From Saccharum officinarum (Eukaryota; Streptophyta; Magnoliopsida; Poales; Poaceae), in NCBI GenBank assembly GCA_020631735.1, contig CM036201.1:75654353-75718352 (forward strand): a stretch of 64,000 nucleotides of DNA, in the 5' to 3' direction. The position numbers and the translations under genes were made by a program. Under the pieces are notes generated by a model, which made no database searches, was not told the DNA's origin, and worked only from the letters and a program-made list of their open reading frames with translations. Positions 56,444-64,000 of the stretch are shown here, piece by piece (the first letter of the stretch is position 1; each line of letters begins with the position of its first letter).

Positions 56444-57049
56444 CTAAGCATCGTCCTCAGAGTCGGTGTCAAGGATCTCCCCACCGTCCTCATCACTAAC
56501 AGGCTCTAACTCCTCATCTTCTTCTTCTTCTTCTGGTTCTTCTTCTGGTTCGGCATCTTGGGGTCCGTTGACCTCCACTTCATCATCATTTTCAGCCATG
56601 AAGATTCCCGAACCCATGTCCTCATCTGCGTTGATATTTCTAGGCAGCAGAGGATTTAGCTGGTTGTTCAGGTGGTGCACTTCTTTATGAAGATTGTCAT
56701 TGTATTCTTCAGCATTCTTCAACTGTTGCTCGAGCTCAAACTGACGAGCTCTCAGAACGTTCTCCTCGTGCCAGGCTTCATCCCTCTGGTTCATGACACG
56801 AACCAACATGCGTTGACAGTTGCAGTTTGCTACTGTCAATCTCTAGACTGCAAGGGTTTCCTGGTCACGATCACGGATCACTTGCTCCAGTTGCTGACGC
56901 GCTGCATTCCTGGCAGCAGTCACTTCAGCCAACTCTGCCCTCAGCCTTTCCACCTCAGTAGGCTCAGGGCGGGGCTCACGTGGAGCGAGCTGGTGTCGCG
57001 GTGCTCTGCCTCCAGTGGACTTACGAGCGGTCCTCTTGGTACATGTCAT
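56444..57049 (-). pseudogene. Accessory ORF upstream of gag: histone H3-tail-like N-terminus, coiled coil, acidic tail
   Basis: About 200 codons from ATG 57049 to the stop at 56444, in one frame with a single internal TAG at 56845-56843 (codon 69). From the initiator Met it aligns with histone H3 in register: TKRTARKSTGGRAPRHQLA against the H3 tail, 16 of 21 identical after Met, with K4, T6, A7, R8, K9, S10, T11, G12, G13 and R17 all matched. Similarity stops near residue 21. A helical, heptad-like stretch follows (EVERLRAELAEVTAARNAAR, later QFELEQQLKNAEEY), then a strongly acidic end (EEEPEEEEEDEELE, DTDSEDD) from about residue 150. It lies between the 5'LTR and gag on the sense strand, so it is an extra retrotransposon gene, not a host histone. 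No function is known to me. The H3 match, coiled coil and acidic tail suggest chromatin binding or histone-chaperone mimicry; this is inference. Confidence 0.82.
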
Positions 57050-57811
57050 CTGTAGCAACAGATAAGATACGACTTAAAGTGAGGATCATTTAGGGGATAC
57101 GAAATTTACTTTAGTCGGAAGTACTGAAATTTTTAAGGAGGGAGTAAATGATATGTATGATATAATTAAACATGATGCATGCACGTTCCGTACGCCCTCT
57201 CACCTTAGTAGAAACCTAAAGTTCTAACGCTAGGCGGTGGCATACATACGTTCTCTCATATAAGCGAAACTATCGGTCTACTCGTTACGCTGTTAGTGTA
57301 CCTGCAGAAAACCTCATTTCAGCCCAACAGTTTCCCAATATATGCACACAAGAAAGCAGTAATTTAAATACTTTCCATATACACATCCCCTGATGTATAT
57401 ACTTCAGTATCAAAGCTACCCGATATAAAGGTTCCCACAATTAAGTGCTTACGTAATTACATGGTTTAAACATGTAAGTATGCAAGTCACCAAAACTACT
57501 CTCCCCTAGATCGCCGGTTGGACGATCATGCTCTCACAACTCACACTTACCAGAGCGTCGAGGCAATTGATCCATATATTACCACCCAAGTGGATGACAT
57601 CCATACAATATCACGCCGTATGGACGACAAAACAAAAACAAACAAGGCCCCCAAGTTAGTCTTTATAATAAGCCACCTAAGAGTCCTTATTTGGGCTAAG
57701 GGATGTGATCACTGGCATACCAAAAAAAATAATTTTTAGTGTTTTAACCCTTTTTCATAATCAAATATTTTTGTTTTTAAATACTAGTATGATGTTTTTA
57801 ATGTTGAATTA
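57050..57811 (-). other. Untranslated leader of the chromovirus
   Basis: Internal sequence between the primer site and the accessory ORF. No coding feature was recognised. The plus-strand frame 57518-57739 is antisense to the element and has no motif. Confidence 0.5.
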
Positions 57812-57824
57812 TGCTCCGGTACCA
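57812..57824 (-). promoter_or_regulatory. Primer-binding site, degenerate initiator-Met tRNA type
   Basis: On the minus strand TGGTACCGGAGCA starts two bases after the 5'LTR. The common plant primer site is TGGTATCAGAGC, so two changes (TC to CC, A to G) are present. Confidence 0.7.
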
Positions 57825-57826
57825 GC

Positions 57827-60800
57827 TGTAACAGAACCGACCAAATTATAAGAGCACAAGTACAAAAACAAGCACCGAAGCGCTCAAATTTTTGAACTTG
57901 AGCCCATATAATCCCGGTAGTCAATCGAAACCACGAAGGATTTCAAACCAACTCGCTTACAACCAGGATCGCATCATTCAACATACAACATCATGCGTTA
58001 CATTTCACAGGTAGTTCCGAAATAAGTTTACACACACGGAGTCGCAATTATTACAAACCAAGTTTATAAAGTAGCGGAAGCATAACACACACTAGATGTT
58101 AACTACTGCCAGTCTTGATGATCAACAACCCGCAAAAGCATGAGGAAAGTACATAAAAGATGATCACGCCCAAGTGATCTAGTCTTCTTCACCCGCAGGG
58201 TGGAGACAAGTTTTGCAGAAGCCTTGATAGAGTATATCATCTGCAACAGAAGGGAATAAACCCTGAGTACTGGAATGTACTCAGCTAGACTTACCCGTCG
58301 AAAACCAGAAATAAGGTGACACCAAGGATTATGCAAGGCTTACACAAGAGGCTAGCTGACATAACATTTTGCATAAAGGCATAAGTAATTTAAACTCTTA
58401 TAGCCTGTACTAGCAGTTATTTTTAGCATTTACCTGTCGTCTATCTTAGCACCTGTACTAAACATGCACTTGATTATAATCAAACAATTATCATCATTAT
58501 ATCCAGAGCAGGTATGAATTGTGGCAACATTGTATCATTCCCTTAACCACCAGTTTATTTAATGAGATCTACGTTGCCGCTGCTCAAGTCAAGTGCTCAC
58601 TAACCGGGAGCGACGGCGATTCGAATCGAATTCCTATCCAGCTGGAGGGGTATTTCTAACACTCACCGAGTCACGCCTGGCGAAGGCTGCTCAGATCATC
58701 TTTTGTACTGTTCAAGAATCGCGGGCCCGAATAATGTCACGTCCCCAAGGGCGACACTCTGCCAAGTGATAGGGACTCTAACCCCCCCTTGGTCTCACGC
58801 CAATGTCCCCAAACACATCCTTTCTCTCCTCCAAGATGCAACCTACCATTCGATTCCCGGCCTGAATCATACTACTCGACTTCGCGGTCGGAACGGCTTA
58901 TCCGGCCAACTAAGTGTTAGACTGCGTTCAACATGACTCAAGGACGTACAGCGAATCGGTCCTTAAACGACTCAGACGGGCATAGCTCCACACCCAAGAC
59001 GTGAAGTGTCTTGCGGCTGTACTATCGAACTCCCGCCCGGTCTCAATTTCATTTTAAGGCATGGTTCCATTCACGATAGCCATAAAGCCACTCGTGACTC
59101 CTTCCTACATCTCGCGGATGACCGAAAATCACCCGACTTCTACCGAACTAAGCAAGGCTGAGCATTGACACGTGCCTAAACCTAATATAGGATTAAGTAC
59201 GATATCTGGACAAGGACAGGTATAATGCAACAAGTGTTTTCATATAACTCCTACAACTTAATGCAGTAAACAATTAAAAGTACTCAAGATTAATTTATAA
59301 AACAGTAGGTTCAGCATGCACCGGGGCTTGCCTTTCAGAAAGGTCGAGGGCCGGTGGTCAGGGCACTCGGGCAAGTCTTCAGCGGCGTCTCCTTCGCCGA
59401 CTGGTTACGCTGGTTCCTCTGGCTGGTCCTGGACTTCCTCCGGAATCACAGGCTCGAATTCGAGGAGAGTGACCCCCTCCGGTACACCTATTGCATGAAT
59501 GCATAATAAATATCATGAATGTATAAATGGGTGCAACATGCTCGGAATAAAATGCATTTCAGAAATAAAATACTCTATTCAAGTTATTTTATTAGTACGT
59601 GCAAATCTCTTCTCCGGTGGAGAAGTACTTACCTAATCTACCCAACCTAAGATATAGTTATTCCTCTTCGGTTAAGGCCCTAACACCTAATAAACACAAG
59701 GGTAACATTATTTAGGTTACCACAGTAAGTTATTCTGGACAGCAGCTCAAAGATTCTAACATAACTGAGGATTCCTAACTCCAAAAGATATGATCTAAGA
59801 CAATCTGGAAAGCTTATGAAATGCACCACAAAATGTTTTAAGACCACAACACTAAATTCCAAAGTTTCCCTAATCGAAACTCCAAAGTTCCAGAATCTGT
59901 TCTCTCTAAACAGAGAGCAGTCAATTCTGGACTGGCACTTTAAACAGCAATAACTCCCAAACTACTAAGCCAAATGCTCCTAAATTTTGACACAAGCTCA
60001 TTTACAAATTTTACTACAACTTTAGTATTTATAAGTTTTCCAGCAACCACTTTTATCCAAGGTCAAACCTAGAAATACTATCAGCTGTCCAGAAACCTAA
60101 AATTGCAAAGATTAAATATTTATTGATGTGGCAAACATTCTCTAAGACCAAACTAATACTACTACAAGTTCACAAATGTCACAAAACACCAGAAAGTAAG
60201 GTGTGCCCACCTAGAATTTTTATTTAAACTCATTTCTTAATTTACTTAAGTAATTAAGTGGAATTTTAAACATATATGTAAACTGCTCCTAAAATTCTAC
60301 GAAAATTACAGGGGACTCTCTGACCCAAGAAGAGGCTACTGTAAAAATTTGAACTAAATTTAGTCACAGGAGCTTCCTACACAAAATTCCCAAGCCAAAA
60401 AGGCTGATTTTTGTATAAATAACAAAGCACAGTAAAAAGTGTCAAACAACAGATTTCTTAATTTTCTTAGACACTCTACGGTACCAAGACATTCTCCAAA
60501 AATTTATATGAACATTGCACATGTAGAAAAATTACAAAAATTCATTTAAATATTTCCTAGAATAACAAGATAGCATTATAACTTGAAAAGTACTTAAGCA
60601 CTACTGCCCAAATTTTTACCAAAGCTAGAGCAAGTATAAATTAGCCTACTCACCAAATTTCATAATTTTTGGAATACTGAAACTCAAGATGTAATTTAAA
60701 CAAGTTTGCATGTGATTTAAAACACATTTCAAGGACCTATTTAAATATCCCAAAAAACAAACATCACATATCCAATTTATATTTTTCTAAAATACTACAC

Positions 60801-62799
60801 ATCATTTAGATCCTAACAAAATTTATCTCATGATTTTTGAGCAAGTAAAACCCTAGATTTACATTTTCTAAACATTATCTAAAACTGTGACAGAATAAAA
60901 GAAATGAAATAAATCGGATTTGTTACTGGGCCGGCCCGGGAAAGACGCGGCCCAAAAACTCGCAGCGTGGCCCGCTCCCGCGCGCGGCCTGCTCGGGCTC
61001 CCGCCCGCGCGCGTGTGACTGACCAGGTGGCCCCACTTGTCAGCGAGAGAGAGGCGGAGGGGAGGAGCTGCGGTCGCCGGAGCTCGCCGTCGGTGAGCCG
61101 ACCGGCGAAGCTGAGCGGACGAGCATGACCACATCATCGAGCTAAGCCGATTGGTGGCAAGAACGGGACGGCAGAGCCACGGGAAGGTGCTCGCCGTCGG
61201 GCATGGCGGACCACCGGCACGGTGGTGGCGAAATCTCGTCGCCGGTGAGCCTGACATCCCAACCTTAACCCTCGATGAGCATTCCCAATCTACCTCGACC
61301 CTAACGCACCTACAAGCGGGCGACATAGACGCCCCGAGACCCCTGGCCACGGAGAGCCATCGCGCGGAGGAACTCCGGCGAGGTACCGCGGCGGCGGAAG
61401 ACGAAAATGCAACCCTACCGAGGCGCGATTGGCAACGTGGAGTGGACGGTGAGGTGGCGGGCTTCAAGGCGGAGCGGTGGACGCGTTTTTGTGGACGGCA
61501 GTGCGGTGGAGAGAGCGCACGAGCTCGCCGGAGTGGAGGCGGGAGCTGCGCTCGGTTGTTCTGTCCGGTGGAGAAGAGAATGGAAGGGAGAGGGAGGTGT
61601 GGCGCGAGTGAGGCAGAGGCCGTCGTCGTGGCGGCCTTGAAGGCTTGGTGACCTGACGGGTGGGACCGCGGCCAGCGTACGGCTGCCACCGCACGGCCAC
61701 GCGTCGGCGTTGCCCTGCCGTCGGTCGGCCACCGACTGAAGAACGGCCGACTGAATCGACGAGGCCGAAACGGTGACTGACAGAGGAACTTTGTCGATGA
61801 TTATCTCCTAAACCAGCTCGAGTTAGTCGAAGATGATTACACCAATCTTGTAGAGCTACATGAGGGCTACAAGTTTGTCAATTGAAGTTTGGACTGGTTC
61901 GGCCTAGATTTGAAACCACAGAGCTCCAAAGTGGTGTAATTGGAAACTGAAACGTGTTTTCAGTCAGTGAACCCGACTGAAATCCTATTTTCAAGACACC
62001 ACATCTCCTAAACCATTTAGAACTAGGTGATGGTGATATTGACAATGTTGTAGAGCTATATGTGGACAACAACTTTGTCAATTGGCTCAAAGACTGGTTT
62101 GACCTAGTTTGTGAGTTACAAGTTGCTAAAGTGAGGTACAGTGAAACGGTTTTCAGCTCCACACTTAGCTAAATTTGCTAAGTCCCAAATCAGCCCCTAA
62201 TACTGACTTGTGGGCCATTTTTGAGCATGTTCTGATCATTTTCATGAGATGGCCATATTAGAACTTTTGTTCCTCATGAAATTCTCTACAACTTTGCTTA
62301 AGGTTGCTCCTCCATGCAAGATCTCTAAACTAGACTTTTTAATTGGTCAAACTAGATCACTCTAGGGCTCCAAACTTGGTCAACAACATTTGGAAGGGCA
62401 ATTTGGTAATTTTGGTCAACATGAACATTGCTCCACTACTTACCCTAAATGTAATTAAGGTGTTATAAGACCTAATTAGCCACTCTACACATTGGTTGCA
62501 CAAAGTTCCTAGTGTCACATACTTTGGAACAAGTAATTCAACACTTTCACCCAAATGTTGCAAACTCATGTTGCACATGTTGCATGAGTGTGTTGCACAA
62601 CACTTGCTAATTATGTTACACTAAAGTGGTTGACATATCTCACAAAGGAAATTGCACATAAGGTACTTGTGTGTTGCACACTACTCACTTTTTACTTCAC
62701 ATGAAATATAAACATATTATAAGCTTATGCATGAAATGAATGATGCTTGCTTATGCTCATGCAAATGCAATGCAATTAAGGAGCTAAACACCTAGGGTC
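57827..62799 (-). repeat. 5' LTR of the chromovirus (about 4973 bp)
   Basis: Begins TGTAACAG at 57827 on the plus strand and matches 46658-51379 throughout, except for about 250 bp at about 59766-60016 that the other LTR lacks. The outer end is abnormal: the 3'LTR ends CACCTGGGGTGTTACA, whereas this copy reads CACCTAGGGT and then passes into TRIM sequence at about 62800. Confidence 0.88.
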
Positions 62800-62803
62800 A
62801 TTC

Positions 62804-63076
62804 TGTAACGTCCCGCCTCCTCGAGGCCGGGCCCGCTTACATCTGGCCGCTTTTCTAGGACATAAACTGCTCTCACAGACCAACACAAGTCTTTTCTGCG
62901 CACTTTGTCCTCACTCGTGCGCACCCGGAAAGAACTTCCCGGTCGGTCACCCATCGCTCCAGGCCAAGCACGCTTAACTTTGGAGTTCTTTCGAGATGGG
63001 CTTCCGGAAAAGAAGTTGCAACTTGTTGGTATGAGTATCCTATTAATCCTATTAAGCCCTGGGCTGGGATGTTACA
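62804..63076 (-). repeat. TRIM 3' LTR
   Basis: 273 bp, nearly identical to 63281-63553; I count a handful of substitutions (for example GGGCCC/GGACCC and GGGCTGGG/GGGCCGGG). Confidence 0.88.
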
Positions 63077-63264
63077 TCCTCACCCCCTTAAGAGATCGAC
63101 GTCCTCGTCGATCAATCCCAAGCCAGGAGCGTCCTCTCTTGGCCACGTCCGTATGTCCAGAGCCAGCGCATGTGCCATGCTGTGTGACCACGACGGATCC
63201 ACACCAGCCATGCGCACCATGCCTGCGCAACTGCGACACACGCGCCCGTGAAACCGCGAGAGTC

Positions 63265-63277
63265 GGCTCTGATACCA
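63265..63277 (-). promoter_or_regulatory. TRIM primer-binding site
   Basis: Reverse strand TGGTATCAGAGCC, the standard plant initiator-Met tRNA primer site, three bases from the LTR. Confidence 0.88.
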
Positions 63278-63280
63278 TTC

Positions 63281-63553
63281 TGTAACGTCCCGCCTCCTCG
63301 AGGCCGGACCCGCTTACATCTGGCCGCTTTTCTAGGACATAGACTGCCCTCACAGACCAACACAAGTCTTTTCTGCGCACTTTGTCCTCACTCGTGCGCA
63401 CCCGGAAAGAACTTCCCGGTCGGTCACCCATCGCTCCAGGCCAAGCACGCTTAACTTTGGAGTTCTTTCGAGATGGGCTTCCGGAAAAGAAGTTGCAACT
63501 TGTTGGTATGAGTATCCTATTAATCCTATTAAGCCCTGGGCCGGGATGTTACA
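63281..63553 (-). repeat. TRIM 5' LTR
   Basis: 273 bp copy of the TRIM LTR. Its outer end TGTTACA forms the right boundary of the whole chromovirus insertion. Confidence 0.88.
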
Positions 63554-63558
63554 GGCAT
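63554..63558. repeat. Target-site duplication (right copy)
   Basis: GGCAT, identical to 46653-46657. Confidence 0.8.
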
Positions 63559-63724
63559 GTGCACTTTACAAAGAGATGTTCTTTTTTTAAGTTCTTTGGG
63601 GGTGGAAAACCAACAACATCTTCAAAGTTCAGTGGTAAAAGCTGCCTCCTTTGCAGCGAGAGCTTCCCCTTCACTTCCCTCCAGTAAAGAGCTACCTCAT
63701 CAGCATCATTTGCTCATTGATTAG

Positions 63725-64000
63725 TGTTGGGGTGAAGGAGGCTACACATACCCTTCCTTGTAAAAACTCCTAATGCTCAAGCCATAAGGGTGCATGGACC
63801 TCCATGTAATTTGTAACCTAAAAGGGATACGGAGGAAGATTGCCTCCTCCCACCCTCCTATAAATAGAGCTCAGGGGTTCCCCTCACACTCCAAACCTTA
63901 TTCCCTAGTGTTTCTCCTTTTTAGCTCTTCACACTTTTCCTTGGTCCATGACTCATGAAATTAATTAAATTAGATGCAATTAATTAAATTAGTTCCATTA
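63725..64000 (+). mobile_element. Possible LTR, running off the window
   Basis: Starts TGTTGGGGTGAAGG and carries a TATA box (TATAAATA at 63859-63866) followed by a pyrimidine-rich leader, as LTR promoters do. The other end is outside the window, so it could also be an ordinary promoter. 63559-63724 shows nothing recognisable. Confidence 0.4.

Larger units (their letters stand above)
46658..63553 (-). mobile_element. Ty3/gypsy chromovirus (Tekay/Del-like), 16.9 kb
   Basis: A near-complete long-LTR retrotransposon transcribed on the minus strand. In element order: TRIM-like cap (63553-62804), 5'LTR (62799-57827), primer site, leader, H3-tail-like ORF (57049-56444), gag-pol (55781-51375), polypurine tract and 3'LTR (51379-46658). 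GGCAT flanks both outer ends. The single gag-pol frame, pol order RT-RNase H-integrase, C-terminal chromodomain and LTRs over 4 kb place it with Tekay-type chromoviruses; the clade is inferred from memory of these features. The copy cannot make a full polyprotein because of eight in-frame stops, all in the RNase H-integrase-chromodomain half. Confidence 0.88.
62804..63553 (-). mobile_element. TRIM-like mini LTR retroelement fused to the chromovirus end
   Basis: Two direct repeats of 273 bp (62804-63076 and 63281-63553), each TGTAACGTCCCGCC to GGGATGTTACA, enclose a 204-bp noncoding middle. In minus orientation the middle begins GAA then TGGTATCAGAGCC (primer site, 63277-63265) and ends in a polypurine tract (CTTAAGGGGGTGAGGA) before the left LTR. 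There is no coding capacity, so it depends on other retroelements. Its right LTR is followed directly by GGCAT, the chromovirus target duplication. Confidence 0.85.

Noticed and set aside
56444..57049. A host histone H3 gene or pseudogene
   Set aside because: Only the first 21 residues resemble H3, the histone fold is absent, and the ORF lies between LTR and gag of one element in sense orientation.

Overview
This window is nuclear DNA from a grass, most likely a panicoid such as Sorghum or a close relative. The evidence is GC-rich coding exons in an AT-rich background, very dense Tourist/PIF-Harbinger MITEs with TTA/TAA target duplications, GT-AG introns, and a long-LTR Ty3/gypsy chromovirus of the Tekay/Del type. 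A run of 100 N (14935-15034) marks an assembly gap. All calls come from reading the sequence; no search was run.

Host genes are few: an OTU-domain cysteine protease (1142-2939, five coding exons plus a 5'UTR intron), a ZAR1-like LRR receptor kinase whose kinase domain lacks catalytic residues (7075-9186, two exons), an intronless DRT100-like secreted LRR protein (33214-34359), and a mitochondrial complex I subunit of the ESSS/NDUFB11 type (39964-40338). From memory, OTU4, a ZAR1-like kinase and ESSS also lie close together in Arabidopsis, so these three may be a very old conserved block stretched here by transposons.

Almost everything between the genes is transposon-derived. About thirty small inverted-repeat elements were delimited, often in clusters (9.5-11.8 kb; 36.1-37.6 kb) and sometimes nested. 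Other pieces are a LINE fragment split by a 413-bp element with a 9-bp target duplication (15.4-16.3 kb), a decayed receptor-kinase pseudogene (17.4-18.1 kb), retroviral-type LTR remnants holding a 1.27-kb long-TIR element built on TGGCGCCA motifs (21.5-24.6 kb), a large fold-back inverted repeat (27.1-28.2 kb), and AT-rich minisatellite DNA (45.0-45.5 kb).

The right quarter (46658-63553) is one minus-strand chromovirus with LTRs of about 4.7 and 5.0 kb, flanked by the duplication GGCAT. In element order it has the 5'LTR, a degenerate primer site, an extra upstream ORF, gag-pol (capsid, zinc knuckle, protease, RT, RNase H, integrase, chromodomain), a polypurine tract and the 3'LTR. The extra ORF is the most striking item: its N-terminus copies the histone H3 tail in register from the initiator Met, followed by coiled coil and a strongly acidic C-terminus. 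The same element carries an integrase chromodomain, the module class that in some chromoviruses reads the H3 tail. Its outer 5' end is capped by a TRIM-like mini-retroelement (62804-63553) inside the same GGCAT duplication. The integrase half of pol has eight stop codons although the LTRs differ by only 1-2 percent, so the copy was probably already defective when it moved.
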